A program made the position numbers and the translations under genes. Shown in pieces: positions 25,340 through 37,550 of a stretch of 64,000 bases of DNA. Every line of letters begins with the position of its first letter. The stretch's first letter is position 1. A model generated the notes under the pieces. It was not told the origin of the DNA. It did no database searches and worked only from the letters and a program-made list of their open reading frames with translations. This DNA is from Dermacentor variabilis (Eukaryota; Arthropoda; Arachnida; Ixodida; Ixodidae), in NCBI RefSeq assembly GCF_050947875.1, contig NC_134569.1:35240277-35304276 (forward strand), given 5' to 3'.

Positions 25340-26950
25340 TTTGCCAAGTTTATTGTAGAGTAAGAGAGAGAGAGCAAGGAAAGGAAAGGCGTTCAACCAG
25401 ACGAGCGTCCGCTTTTCTATCCGGTACTGAGGGTAAAGGAAAGGGAAAATAGAAAGAAGATAACACTGAATACATGAGGTCGGATGCAAAGGGACACTAT
25501 AAGCGGTGTCTTAAACAGGTACACTTCAAGTACTGTACTAGTGCACGAATCGTTTTTCTTTTTTTTTTTGTCTCAAGGACCGGTGTGGCCACTGTCCGAG
25601 TCTCTTTGACTCAGAGAACTTTGTCTCGAGTCCAGTCGGTTTAAAGTTGTCTTGAAGGAGAGGCGATGTCGGTCGCAGCGAGGACAGCTACGCAATAAGT
25701 GCTCGACGGTTTTCTCGCACCTATACATGAGTCGCACGTCGAGCTCCCAGTCATTCCCATACAATAAGAGCAAGCGATCGTGAACGCGGCACTCCAAACC
25801 GCAATCGGTACAGCAAGGTTGTCACCGCGGTAAAGGCTAGATGGCAGTAGTAGCCATAGCAAGAGGTCCAGCTTATGCAATCTTCAATCGAAGACACTTG
25901 AACTGCAGAAAGCCTATGACTTTCTGCGTGTGAGCAGACGAAGTTCCCCGGCAGCGTCCATCCTTGCCAAAGGTATTGGACGCGTCTGGATACCCCTGTG
26001 GGCAGACCGGGAAGCCCTGTCGAAGTCGTTGCCGACGATGCCACGGTGAGCAGGAATCCACTGAAAGATTATGTTGTGCCTTGTTTCCAGAGAATCGTGG
26101 TGTATTTCCTTAATGTCGGATATCATCTGCTCGTATGTTCTACGATGCAAGACAGACTTGATACTGCGACGAGTTGCCTTAGAGTCACAAAATATGACCT
26201 ATTTTTGTGCCCTCTCTTCGATGACGTAGTTCATAGCGTCATGGAGGGCTGCAAGTTCTGCCACTGTTGCTGTAGTCATGTGTGAAACTTTGAATTTAAC
26301 TGTAATCTGCTTAGCTGGAACGACGAAAGGGACGGTTATTCTGGTAGGTGAGATCGAACCGTCGGTGTACATATGTATACGTTCATCATGTGTCTGGTGC
26401 AGTAATAACAGCATCAGTTGCTTCGGAGCTGGCGACGGATGGCTGGACTTCTTTGTAATTCCGGCAATAGCAAAGTTTACTTGAGGCTATTGTAGACGAG
26501 ATGAAAGCTTCGCCGCCGGTGTATAATATGACCGTATGGACTGTTGATGAGTGCCTATCATTTGTGAAAAGTTTGCTTGAGGTCTCTCAGCTGGTAGGAA
26601 ACCTAAGTGATGATCGGGCCCTTGGGGATGCTTGACAGTTGGCGAATGTGTGCTCTGAGAGAGTCGATAGCTACGTGAGTCTGGGTCATATGATCTCTCG
26701 CGATGGCAATTGTTGCTGGTGCTGAAGTGCACCGAGGCAGTCCTAAACACGCGCGTGGGGCATGATCTCGCGTGCTTTCAAGAGCGCGAATGTTGGTCTT
26801 GCATGTATTCTGACAAAACTGGTGGACTGTAATGCAGAAGCCCCAGTAACAGTACTCTCCACAGCTGCAGCAGATAGCAGGATCGGTGGACATCAGGTTT
26901 TCCCGGCGAGAAATTTGAAGATACTTCCCAAATAAAATTTATACATGGTC
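25340..26950 (-). mobile_element. RNase H-bearing LINE, 3' half, decayed (I/R1-like)
   Basis: On the minus strand this holds the RT thumb, an RNase H domain, a C-terminal Cys-His knuckle and a 3' UTR. The thumb shows PRACLGLPRCTSAPATIAIA (26893-26603). RNase H shows MYTDGSISPTRITVPFV with the first Asp and AELAALHDAMNYV with the Glu (26414-26199), then QWIPAHRGIVGNDF near the C-terminal active-site His/Asp (26150-25914). The knuckle lies at 25797-25573 (CEKTVEHLLRSCPRC). The UTR has a pyrimidine-rich end with (TC)n near 25355-25375. RNase H after the RT is typical of the I and R1 groups. Frameshifts are frequent and the EN and most of the RT are missing. Confidence 0.85.
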
Positions 26951-27650
26951 GTCTCACTATGAAATTTGCGAATTTTGTGCTCTATTTCAACACGTTAATT
27001 TCTCACATCAATTCGTGCTATAGTAGTGCATGTGAAGGGAAAATGAAGCTGCTTCATGGAATTATTACCATAGTGCACAACTACCACCATGCGATTGCGT
27101 ATAGGCCCGATATGAAATAGGATTATGCAGTTACCCAGTCGATTGTTGGATATTTATTTCTTCGTCGTTCATGCACGATCGTTGCGAAGTTTCTTCCGGT
27201 ACCGCCTAGCAACAATCGTTCACGAATATAGAGTAACAGCCTATCATTGGTAGGAGAGATAGCAAAAAGAAAGAAAGAAAGGATAATATATATATACCAT
27301 AACACTAGTCAGCGTGACACGAATGCCTGCACTGTGGTATATATGGCCCAGCCTGGCTCTAACCGACATTCGTGCCCTGCATCATAACGAGAGTTTGCTT
27401 CGGTCTCCACCTCCGCTCAAACGTGAAATGCCTGGCAACGATAAAATGAACAAGGTTGGCGCTAGAAAGAAAAAAGTGCACAGGAGAGGCGTGCCTAGCA
27501 AACATTGCGTAAGACACACGCACACACCCGCACTGCAAAATGTAAACACGAAGTGGTCGCCTCAACAAAGACCAAATTAACACGAAATAAAGAAAGACGC
27601 GTTTGACAGCGATCAATATGAAGTCTATATGACGCCACAGCCAAGCTTTG
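26951..27650. other. Intergenic/intronic, no gene seen
   Basis: Short ORFs only (for example 27314-27580), with no domain signal. Confidence 0.4.
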
Positions 27651-28760
27651 CCGTCTCTTCATTTCGAATGTACTTGTCGTGCGAAGAGTTGCCTTCACTC
27701 CATCTTTCATTTCTTTCTTTCTTTTTTTTACAATTGTCGCTTACAGAGAAGTTACAGGTCGTGTTTCATTCGAGTTTTCCAACAGACAGTTAAGAGATGG
27801 TTGCTGTGTCGAGTCAGCCTCGTCTTCTTCACTAGGTTTCCTTCATAGCGCATCGCTTCCCTTCGCTTTTGTTTTCCTCACGCTACCGAGGTCTTTTGTT
27901 GAACCTCGGGGTGCACCGTGTACAAGCGGCGGAACTTCTGCACAAGCACTCGGCTTTCTTTCCCCAGGCCACTGTGCTGCTTGTCCCTCCTCTCCCCCCT
28001 TTTCGACCCCTCTCAGCATCCTTCTTTATGTGCCTGCGTTCTTCTCCTCCAACCACTTGACACAGCGCAACGGCGGCGAAGACGACTGCGACAAGTACAA
28101 AAGCGGCGGGGAAACAGAAACGTGCCACAGAACGCTCGACAGAAGAGGAGTCTACAGTATAGCGAACGAGGCAAGCGGAGGCGGAGGCCCCGCAGATAGC
28201 GCCGCAATGTGGAGACGGCAAACTGCATTTACTTTTCGCCTGTTTCTGTGTATTTCTCTCTCTTGCTCCGCTACTGTTTCCCTTGCTGGACTCTTTGTTT
28301 CCTCGAATTCACGACCGTCGCGCGGGAGTGGGTGCCTCGCGTGGAAGAGACGGCCCGAGACGAATGCGCTCCGGGCCCCGGTGCGCCGGTGCTTTCATTG
28401 TTCGCGGCGGGCGCATCCCACCAATTCCACAAGTGTCGACCGCGCTGCGCGGCGGCATCCTTGGGGGAAACGCGCGCGCTTGCGAGCGCCATCCAGACGC
28501 ACGGCGCATTCGCGTCCGGGTCTTTACGTCACCTGCTATGCTCGCCCGACACCGCTATAGACGGCGCCTCACTTCTCTGTTTGGCGAGGCCTTGTTCGTC
28601 ACTCTTTCTTTATTACTGTTATTGCTTCCCCACCGAGAGACAGATACTCGAAAATGCTCGACCATTTCCGGTCCTTTATTTCGTTTCGTTCCCACTGCGA
28701 CTTTTACGTACGCGCAGGGCGACAGAGATGGCAAGAAAAGCTAGTTTAGGAATGTGTGAA
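27651..28760. other. GC-rich island, no recognised gene
   Basis: CpG-rich sequence with overlapping ORFs on both strands (up to 293 codons, 27679-28560 plus) that are Arg/Pro/Ser/Ala-rich. The openness of several frames at once points to composition rather than coding. It could mark a promoter or untranslated exon. Confidence 0.35.
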
Positions 28761-30259
28761 AAAAATTACAGGTAAAAGAAAAGAAAAGAAAAGGGGCAAG
28801 TCAACAAGAACTCTCTTCGCTTGTTCTTTTTGGACATGAAAGTCCTGACGTCTGTTCAAATCACATTACCCCCGTGTTCTGCCTGCAGGTGGCCTTTTTT
28901 CTTAACGCATGGACCTGCGTTAATATGAAGTTCGTCTCTTACGAAGGTGGTTGGGGAAGAATACGAATATTAATTACAGGCGCGCGTTTGCATGCTTAGT
29001 ACAGAGCAGTCATTTCGCGTGAGGTCAGAGGCAGAGCATTGAGCTTAACTTTCTGTAAGCGTCGGTGCAAAGAAAAGAAAAGTAAATGTACCTGTCCGTG
29101 TCAGGCATCGTAAACAATGCAGACGCTTTGCTTGTTCAGGCTCGTATCTTGTCGCGCGTATATCTTGCGTCCCGGAGGAGCGTTTGAAAACCACCGACTT
29201 GTATATCGCCGCCCTTGTATGATTCACGTCGTACGACACGGAACCTTTGTTCCGCATGGGAAGCAGGCTTTTACATTCGAGCCACTCATAAGTTTTTGTA
29301 TGCTGCGCATTTTTTAATATGCGTTCCAATACTTCTCTTAGTTTCATTGTCAAATAAATGTAAGGGACAATAAAGAAAAGGGGGGATGGGATGGGGTGAA
29401 TAAAAGACGAATTATACTGCTCGTATTCAGTGCCGCAATCCCACACCGCAAGGACGGGATGCATTAAAAAACGAAATCAATTATTCAAAAGAAAGATAGA
29501 CCTTAGTGAGACGTCTATCCCAATCCTACGTTACAAACCTGCACGTAAGTGTTATGAAGAATCTTACCGTTTAGAAATAGATTATGACTGAATACGATCC
29601 GGACTGTGACGGGCAAGTTCAAGCGTACTAATACCGCGAGTATTATTCCGCGGACAGAATTCACGAAGCTTTTGGATCTCACTGGTAACATAACGGAACG
29701 TTATGCTATTTCATATGTTACGTATTATATTTTTCTTGCATTTTTCCCACGTAACGAATGGTGGTGTTGGGTTGGCTGCGTTCGATTTGTGAATTTCGGG
29801 CACCGCATTAATATGTTCAGAGCACTACAGGTAGTAAACGCATAGTACTACCCGCGAGGACAGTCTTTCATACCTACAGGCTCATGCCGATCTTCTTATT
29901 GAATATATCATTATGCAACGCGGCCTGCTAATGCCGAAACAGTTATTGCGAACAATTTATGTTGCAATCTTGTTGTGACCTTTCCGTCTCCATTAAGATA
30001 AGGGATATAAATACTCAGTGTCTTTCTAACACTATGCTGCACTTTCACTACTCTCTCCAAATTGGATATCGGAGCCCGTGCTCGAACGTTGTTCTCGTGT
30101 GCATGGTCGACTTCGCATCAACGATGTGCAAAGTCCTGAATCTCATCGCCGTACGACCGGTTTCATTGCCCAACACTACCAACTAAAAATAAATAAAGAA
30201 AAAAGCATGAAACAATTGATATGGAACGCAACGACGCAGTGCGTACCCGTGTAAACCAT
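28761..30259. other. Intergenic/intronic, no gene seen
   Basis: A 139-codon minus ORF (29464-29045) has no recognisable domain. A purine-rich GAAAAGGGGGGATGGGATGG at about 29376-29395 is the only low-complexity feature. Confidence 0.4.
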
Positions 30260-30930
30260 TATGCGCGCTCGGTCATTACTCAAATCATCGTTGACTCGCG
30301 GTAGCGCGCCATCTCTTCTGACGACTCCACACGTGGCGCCATCCACGCTGTGTGGGAAGGCCGGGGAGAAATTGAAGAGGAGGCGGCACGGGGGGATCAC
30401 ACGTTCAGCGGCCCCGCTGATGGAGAAGCAGCGCCACGGCCTGCCAGCTCTGTTCCGGATGGTCGCCCGCCCCGTCAGTGCTTGGGCTTAGTGCAACCAG
30501 GGGTCGCTTTTATCGTTCCCGACAGCCGTCCTCGCTGCAACCCTTCCTCTATATAGAAGCCGGCCGCGCGCTCCTACTCTCGCTTACCCACTGGCGCCCC
30601 CTGGGAGTTCCCGACAAAGTGAGATCCCCTTCTGAATGAAGTGTCGAAACGCGAACGCAGGTGGCGCTTGGCGACTCCAGTTCTGAACATCCCAAACATT
30701 GCCGGCTTTCAGCACCTCTAACACTCTCGGTTGTGGTTTTCGCAATTTTCGTTAGGCGTGGGATTATGTCACCTTTCGGCGCCTAATGTAGCTGCGGCGG
30801 AGATGAACGCGGCGCCTACACCATCACGGGACTCCCGACAGCTGCAGCTTTCATGAAGTTGTTCTGAAGCCTCGGCTGGCTATATTTTTGTTGTAGCTCT
30901 CAGGTATAGCTAATGTTATAGATGCGAAAC
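30260..30930 (+). other. GC-rich block with TATA box and LTR-like end
   Basis: CTCTATATAGAAGCC (TATATA 30550-30555) sits in GC-rich DNA. The segment 30351-30590 begins TGTGGG and ends ACCCA, and one base later comes TGGCGCCC (30592-30599), which matches the start of a Lys-type primer-binding site. This could be a short LTR relic. Against that, only about 35 bases separate the TATA box from the proposed end, and no second LTR or poly(A) signal is seen. A plain promoter is equally possible. Confidence 0.25.
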
Positions 30931-30934
30931 AATT

Positions 30935-31042
30935 TATGTATGTATGTATGTATGTATGTATGTATGTATGTATGTATGTATGTATGTATGTATGTATGTA
31001 TGTATGTATGTATGTATGTATGTATGTATGTATGTATGTATG
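30935..31042 (+). repeat. (TATG)27 microsatellite
   Basis: An uninterrupted array of 27 four-base units. It directly follows GATGCGAAACAATT, so it may be the 3' tail of a retroposon. The Met-Tyr-Val-Cys ORF over it is an artefact. Confidence 0.95.
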
Positions 31043-31810
31043 ATGTGCGTTTGATGGACCTCCTTAAGAATATAAGGCAGAAAGCTGGGCTGGTTGGTAG
31101 TTATTCGCTGTGTCTTTTTCTCGTTCCTGTCCATGTCCTTTCTTACGCGCTAGTGCAATGCTCCCTTATACATAAGTATGAGAGTATGCAAGCGAGTATG
31201 GATGACAAAATATTATGGTAATTGGCAGCACACCTGTAATTGTGGAAAAAGGATGATAATAAGCTCAAGAAAGTAAAAGTTAACGAGTTTAGTACCATTC
31301 TCTACCAACCCGTTTCAAGAGAGATGCTCATAATATCCACGCATGCATGCATCTTCCGTAGAAGCACAGGAGTGTTTCTTTAAGGAGTGCCTGTTTTCCC
31401 AACCTGTGCTGGAGTGGTTTTCTAGCAGCACTGCCTATAGCGCAAGACTAGGCAGTTTGCAAGTAGAAGAAAAAATATCGGTTGTTGAATAGACCTGCAA
31501 TTCAATGTGATGTACAGAGGAAGAGAATGGGTTCCGAGGGGAAAAATAACATAGTCGAGTACGCTAGAGGATCAGACGTTCTGACATTACTCAAACCGCG
31601 CTGCAAGATTTGTTTCTGGTAATTATAACTTCCGTAGCAGTATTACATTACTTAAAGAGGACCTTGGTTGGAAAACACTAGCACACCGCCGATGAACTGC
31701 AAAATTAGAACTTTTTTCCGAATCTACTCTGATCTCACAGGAATAAATAAGAAGTTGTACATTTTCCCTCCCCACTTCATCTCTAAACGATGTTATCACG
31801 AGCTGAAAGT
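31043..31810. other. Intergenic/intronic, no gene seen
   Basis: This stretch probably includes the eroded upstream part of the LINE whose C-terminus begins near 31815, but I could not follow coding signal further left. Confidence 0.4.
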
Positions 31811-32240
31811 TCTTTAAATGCGCTGTCGTACTGATGTCTACCGTAATTCATTTTTTCCGCATGCTTCCGCACACTGGAATAGGCTTCCCAGGAGCATTGG
31901 TGAATGTAAAACGTGTTCAGACTTTCTGTCTTTATTGTCACGCATTCTGTCGTAGTATATAATCCATTTTTCTTTATATCATTTGGCTGGCATTGCACTT
32001 CATGTGATAGTGTACCCTTTCGATTTCTGTCTTGCAATTTTGCACCGCATTTCACTGAAGACCGTTTTGCTGTCGAGATGATTCTTCGATGTTACGTATT
32101 TTGTTACTATTACCACCTGTGCTTAGCTGTATCACGTTTTTGTCACATGTTCATTTTTCTTCAATTTGCCTCCCCCCCCCCCCTGCATTAATGCCCTTGT
32201 GGCGCTGCAGGTACTTGTATAAATAAATAAATTAACAAAT
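31811..32240 (+). mobile_element. LINE 3' end: ORF2 C-terminus relic and 3' UTR
   Basis: Bases about 31822-31925 read RCRTDVYRNSFFPHASAHWN, then RLPRSIGEC and FLSLLSR. This is the YxNSFFPRTxxxWNxLP signature at the C-terminus of many non-LTR retrotransposon RT proteins. It is followed by a T-rich 3' UTR, a run of 12 C (32172-32183), GCATTAATGCCCTTGTGGCG and an AAATAAATAAATAA tail. The rest of the element is missing or unrecognisable. This is a different lineage from the RNase H LINEs in the window. Confidence 0.75.
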
Positions 32241-32850
32241 TTGCATGTAGAAGATAGAGCAAGCTGACATAATAGACGGGTAATTGTAGATCGCCGGTTG
32301 GGGCCTCCGTCCGGCAGTGGAGGTAAATTAGATTAATAGCAGTGGCGGTGATCTTACTCGACTTTGCGCACGACTTTGCGCAACGAAGTAGCACGTCTTT
32401 TCGCACTCGATAGTTGACACAGTCAGTGTGAGCTTTCGGGTACATGGAGCAGCCAAGCAAGCTCAAGAGGCAGTTACCAGAGTTGATTGCTGAAATGCAG
32501 GGTGAAATGCACAGAATTCCATGAAATCAAGTGGCATAAAAGATACTGGTCAACCACTGGCCAACGTATCTTCGTGTTAAAATGAACGGTTGCAACATTG
32601 AACAGAATTGTTCACGAAATAAATCAGTTGGAAGTTTAGCGCCGCCATGACTCCTGTGTTATCGTCTTCGTCTTACCCTGTCCATTTCTACGAAATGTTC
32701 AAATTCATGAAAAGGTTACAACTCGTAAAAGCGCTTCTATACTGAAAATTCATCGAACCACAAAAGAAACTTGAGCAAGATTGTAGAAATTCCTGATTAA
32801 AATGCGATGTGAACTCACAGAGGAAAGTGCGGCAGATGCTTTAGCAGTGT
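32241..32850. other. Intergenic/intronic, no gene seen
   Basis: Contains a small direct repeat (GACTTTGCGCAC next to GACTTTGCGCAA, about 32358-32382). Otherwise nothing is supported. Confidence 0.4.
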
Positions 32851-32854
32851 GACT

Positions 32855-33065
32855 CGACGTGGTGACTCAGTGTCTATGAGTTCCTGCTGCTGCGCGCGAA
32901 GTCTCAGGCTTGATTCCCGACTGCTGAATTCCAACGGGGCACGAATACAAAAGTGATCCTGTACAGAGTTTTGTCGCACGTTAAAGAACCCCGTTTGGTC
33001 ATTATTAATCCGTAGCCACTTTCAATACACCGCCTCACTCACAGTCAAGGCTACGGTTCGCCTTC
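32855..33065 (+). mobile_element. tRNA-derived SINE
   Basis: An A-box-like TGGTGACTCAGTGTCTATGA and a B-box-like GGCTTGATTCCC are followed by CACGTTAAAGAACCCC and a TTAATCCGTAGCC block. From memory this body recurs in tick transcripts and genomes. The copy is diverged. Confidence 0.65.
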
Positions 33066-34100
33066 TGAATTTGCGACTTGTTAAAGGTGTAAAAGGTTCG
33101 CTCTCGTATATCCTCCCTATTCCATCTTCCATACATACATGTTCCATAGACGTTTTCTTCAGGGTATTGCGGCCTTTCATAGGACTTTTTTTTCTGCCAG
33201 GAGTATTATGCAAATCACTAAATATGCTATTTTTGATCAAAAGTAACCAGATATGACGTCCCGTTCTACAGCAATCGGGGCTGCTTGATGCACTCGCTAG
33301 GCGTGCGCTTGAAACATGGCTTGTACGACATGAAATGATAGACGATGTGAGTTTTAAACGAAAGCCTTTAGGAAAACTGATTAAAGATGCAACGGAGGAT
33401 AACACAAATACTAGCAGTGTTTAAATTTTGATGTAAAGGTTCTGGTAAGCTAAATAAAATACACGGAGAAAAAGAAACACCGTTTCCTTGTAGAGTGGGA
33501 AACCCCACTGCAAGAGATAGTCATTTAACGGCAGAAGCTGAGGAGTCCGTTTTAACCATGGTATTGCTCTGCTCTAAAGAAAACAAAGTAAATCTTTTAT
33601 ATGTGCTTCGATTTTCTTATATTCTATACGGAGGTTGACTTTGCAGCAAACTTTAACATCATCATTTCATTTTCCTCTTTGTTTGTCGTTGTTCACACGT
33701 AATGCAACAACACCGGCGATACACATAACATGTTCTATCGTCCTTTCTTATATCCTGCAGTCCTCTATTAGAAGAATCAATAAGGAAGTGTGATGATCTC
33801 GATTACTTTGTGGATGTCGTCGAGCACCACTGGTGTAAAGTTGGTTTATACGTTCGTTTCGATCTTTCAGGCTCATTACTATGCCTCACTGGTTTTTTTC
33901 CAACGAAGCGACTGAAATGACCAGCGAAAAACACAGAAACGTTTGGACACAGAAGCCTTAAACATATAGTTTCTCTTTATGAATATAAAACATAAACAGA
34001 AGCGCACGGAGATTTACAAGAATTTACTAAAATTGTTGCTATCTCACAATAAAAAAACCCTCGCTGGTGTTAAATAACCCGGACCCTACAAATTTCAATC
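33066..34100. other. Intergenic/intronic, no gene seen
   Basis: ORFs at 33022-33405 minus and 33071-33256 plus partly overlap the SINE and have no domain. No other feature is supported. Confidence 0.4.
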
Positions 34101-35560
34101 GGGTCATACGGCTCCGTGCTTAAGCCTGGCATGTATTCCACGTTGTCCAATGGGGTCTGTTGCCTCGCGCCGGTCACACTGTCGAGGCGGACCAATTAAG
34201 GGCAAAGTCGATGCTCGTCGGCCGCCTTTGAAGGCAAAGAGGAGAGCCGGCGCAAGAGGAAGGCGGTCGAGGACCGGCAGTTTGTATCGCCGCAGACTGA
34301 CAGCAACGCGACGAGCACCCGAGCGCAGCATTCACCAGAGACGAGCAAAGCGGCGGCTGATGCCACGGTGACGTTAACGATGCCACCAAAGGGGGGAAGG
34401 AGACGAGCGCGGAAGCTCTCGAAAGCTCGCGTTTTTATTTAGAAGAGCGTAACAAAAAAGATAGAGAGGCTGCCGGCAGAGGCGGTGTCCCAGCGCGCAC
34501 ACCGGCGCAATAAAGCAACAGTGTGACGGTCAATTTGAGTGTGATAAAGCCAGCGCGCGAAGCTCTGCCTTCCCCTCTTCATGTACCACCACCTCTTGTC
34601 TCTAAATCTTTGTGTTTCTCTCCCTTTGTCCGTAGTTTATGTTCCATCTCGTAAAAGTAAAACAAAAGAAGAAAGAGACTCAAGAGGGCGGGGTTGCAGA
34701 GGTTGAGACCAAGGCGCGGATAGAGCACAAGTAAAAGAAACGCGCGTGGGCCTTCTACACGTTGCCCCTTCTCCCGATCTAATTTTTTTTTCTTAACTTG
34801 TTTCACTTTATTTTTACGCAGTTGCAGGCGCGTTGCCTCAGGGTGGGTGAGTGCCCTGGAACGCTGACGTTACGCCAAGCCGAGGCGATAAGGCGTGGGA
34901 TAGGGGGCGGCGCTCGTCTGGCGAAACAAGATCGCGAGAGAAGCAAAAGTTATGAAGCGACCTGATAATGGACACACGAAAGGGGAGTGAGGAGGAGAGA
35001 CAGAGATAGAATACGCGAGCGAAAGAGTATACCGAGGTGCTAGCGGAACGAGCCCTCGAATCTGACGTCCGCATGCAAAATAACAAAGTTGAACGTCAGC
35101 GCATCCGAAGCTCATGGTGTTCAGGAAAGGAGCAAAAAGTATTAATAATCACGAAGGGAGAGAAAAAGAGGGGTAAGAGTAAGGGACATTCGCAGGTTAT
35201 GCGAGAAAGGAAGCAAATGGTGCCGCCGCAAAGGAACAACAGGATAGTCGGGAGATAGAGGCTGGGGCAAGGGGCCGAAGGGGGAGGGAGGGTTCGGACC
35301 AAGGAGAAGCGGTGAACGGGGGGTGGTGTTACAGCCCGCGAAATGTGAGACGAGGGACGCGCGTGCGCCGAGTTTTAAACAGGCGTGAAATTTAATTACA
35401 AAATCGCTAGCGTAGCAGGCCGGCAGACCGGCGGGGCCCGGCACCGCCGAACTCTGGCGCTTATCTCGCCGTCAAATTAAACGTAATAATGGTTGCTCGC
35501 GCGCGCGCCGCGACTGCCTCTGCTTCCACTCCACGCTACAGCATCGGAAACAAATAAACA
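34101..35560. other. GC-rich island, no recognised gene
   Basis: GC- and CpG-rich DNA with purine-rich runs (35140-35310). Short ORFs occur in all frames without domain signal. Candidate promoter or untranslated exon only. Confidence 0.35.
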
Positions 35561-36340
35561 GAGGAGAATTATGGCGGTCAGTGATGAAACGAAAGGTTAA
35601 AAAAGAGGCAGGCACCCGTGCGGGGATCGTGCAGATAGGAAGCACATGCTGCTCAGCGTTGAAAAGTTGTACAAGCTTCGTTCCGCGGAGCCGGCGTGCA
35701 GTTTACTGATGCAGGCGCGGCGGTTTGGCGACGGGGGTTTCGCAAGAAGGGGTGGGGAGCGCGGGGTCGTGTAACTGGAGCCGTGTTCGCTAAAAACGGC
35801 AATAAGAGAGCACGGCGAAATAGCAGCAGCTCGTTATCTCGTTCTCGCGTTTCCTGTTTAAAATTTCCGTCGTTCTGACTCTGTGCTTGTTTATGTTCGT
35901 TTACGGCAGTAACCACTGTCGTAAACTAAATAAAGGTGATAAAGAGTACATCGCTTATCTGCAGAAAGCTCAGTAATTGCATTAATAATTACGTACTCCT
36001 TGAGAAACAGTCCTGCCAAGATACCGCATTGTTAGTCCTTTCATCACAATGGGGAACTATCAGTTAGATTACTCGTATATTGTGGCGCTGTTGCCAACAC
36101 ATTATTCAAAGGTTTGGCAGAGAGGTAAACGGATTGCGCATCTTCTTTCTTCCCTAGCATATTTTTTTATGCCTGTTGCATGGAATTAGCGATAATAAAC
36201 TTACCTTTCAGCTCGGCACTATGGACTGTGGGGGTAAAGATGTCATTTAACGGGTGAGACTCCTCACGAATGCACTTCGCACGCAGAAGAGGTGCAGTCG
36301 TAAAACAATGAAACCCAGGAGTGCAGATTTTTGGGCTAGT
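35561..36340. other. Intergenic/intronic, no gene seen
   Basis: No supported feature. Confidence 0.4.
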
Positions 36341-36344
36341 TGGT

Positions 36345-36560
36345 CTGTTGCACCAATTGAAGTCATAGCGCTGGATTGACACGGACAAGAAAGACGACAG
36401 GACGTTCCTGCGCTAACTATCAAATGAATTTTACTTCAGAAAAGCATGGTATTTGTGCCGGCTCAGACGAGTGGAAATCATCGCACGCGTGGTAAACCAA
36501 TGTTTTCGGTGCCGATAGCGGCACCTTATATAGCGCCAGAGCAGAATTGGGTTTAAGAAG
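36345..36560. repeat. Probable dispersed tick repeat
   Basis: The block TGGGCTAGTTGGT, GACACGGACAAGAAAGACGA, CAGGACG and AATGAATTTTACTTC reads like a sequence I recall from many tick transcripts, possibly the terminal repeat of a Penelope-like element. I could not find reverse-transcriptase or GIY-YIG coding nearby, and family assignment is from memory only. Confidence 0.4.
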
Positions 36561-36851
36561 CTCTAGTTGTGCCGCGATATGTCAAACACGAAGACGTGGG
36601 CGACGGTGACCACCTTGCTCCTTGTCGGTGTTTATCAGTGCGATTCAAAGCTGCACTGGCACTATGTGCCTTTCACTTCGACAGAGAGCGCGTCGTAGCT
36701 CTTCTTTCGTTTACCTGAGGTGCTTTAACGCGCATTGCAATCTTTGCAGTTTACTTGAATGCCGTACTACCCGTTTCTGCGCATGAGTGTAGACTAACAA
36801 TAATGTGCTGACTGTACCTAGTTTGACACATAGAAACATTATCGGGAACTA

Positions 36852-36854
<3 letters not shown>

Positions 36855-36887
<33 letters not shown>
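36855..36887 (+). repeat. (AG)n microsatellite
   Basis: A simple AG dinucleotide run of about 33 bases. Confidence 0.9.
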
Positions 36888-36890
<3 letters not shown>

Positions 36891-37344
36891 AAGCTTTCTT
36901 TAATACAGCCAGATATTTCTGCCGGCGCGCACATAACAGCTGACATGCTACCCTACGTTTGTAGGGCGGAAGTGATTAAAAGATTTCCAAAGGTGAGTTG
37001 AAAAAAAAAGGGGGGAAAGATTAGGATGGGCCCGTGGACCTTATAACAATATTTACAATTAAGACCATCGCGCAAGATGGAGGCCTTTTTATGTCATAAA
37101 ACGAATCTTCGCTAAAAAGAAAAAAAAAACGAAATATGCATATCCAACGCACATCTTGAAATCTGTGTGAAACGAAGTTTGGTGAAGCGGTTAATCAAAC
37201 GCTATAAATTTGTACATTTCATTCCTGCGTCTTTGGTGTAAAAGAAACAGCAGCGCGCACATGCATTCTCGCACAACCGTGCACGCAATGTGACACACAT
37301 GCGGCGATCATCGCATAAAGCTACAGCTGGCGTTGGCTCGATAG
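36888..37344. other. Intergenic/intronic, no gene seen
   Basis: A- and G-rich with two short poly(A) runs (37000-37016, about 37120). No supported feature. Confidence 0.4.
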
Positions 37345-37550
37345 AAGTATGGGCGATTGTGGCCTGATGGCTTCAGTATCGGGCTGCCGTGCTCGATGAC
37401 CGATGTGTGACCACCATCGGGTGCGTACTTCAATTTCTTTCGGGATTTCTTCATTTTTTTAAAGTATGAAGTATTTGTCATCACAGCAGCAGCCTGCCTC
37501 CGGGAGCGTTCACGAAAGATTGCTTTAATATTTCCAGGAAGGCTCATTTC
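37345..37550 (+). mobile_element. Probable tRNA-derived SINE, diverged
   Basis: TGTGGCCTGATGGCTTCAG and GGGCTGCCGTGCTCGATG resemble the tRNA-like head of tick SINEs, and GCGTACTTCAATTTCTTTCG begins the body. The B box is degenerate, so the call is tentative. Confidence 0.45.

Noticed and set aside
27679..28560. 293-codon plus ORF
   Set aside because: It lies in CpG-rich DNA with several other frames open at the same time, low-complexity composition and no domain.
30922..31221. ORF with repeated Met-Tyr-Val-Cys
   Set aside because: It is a translation of the (TATG)27 array.
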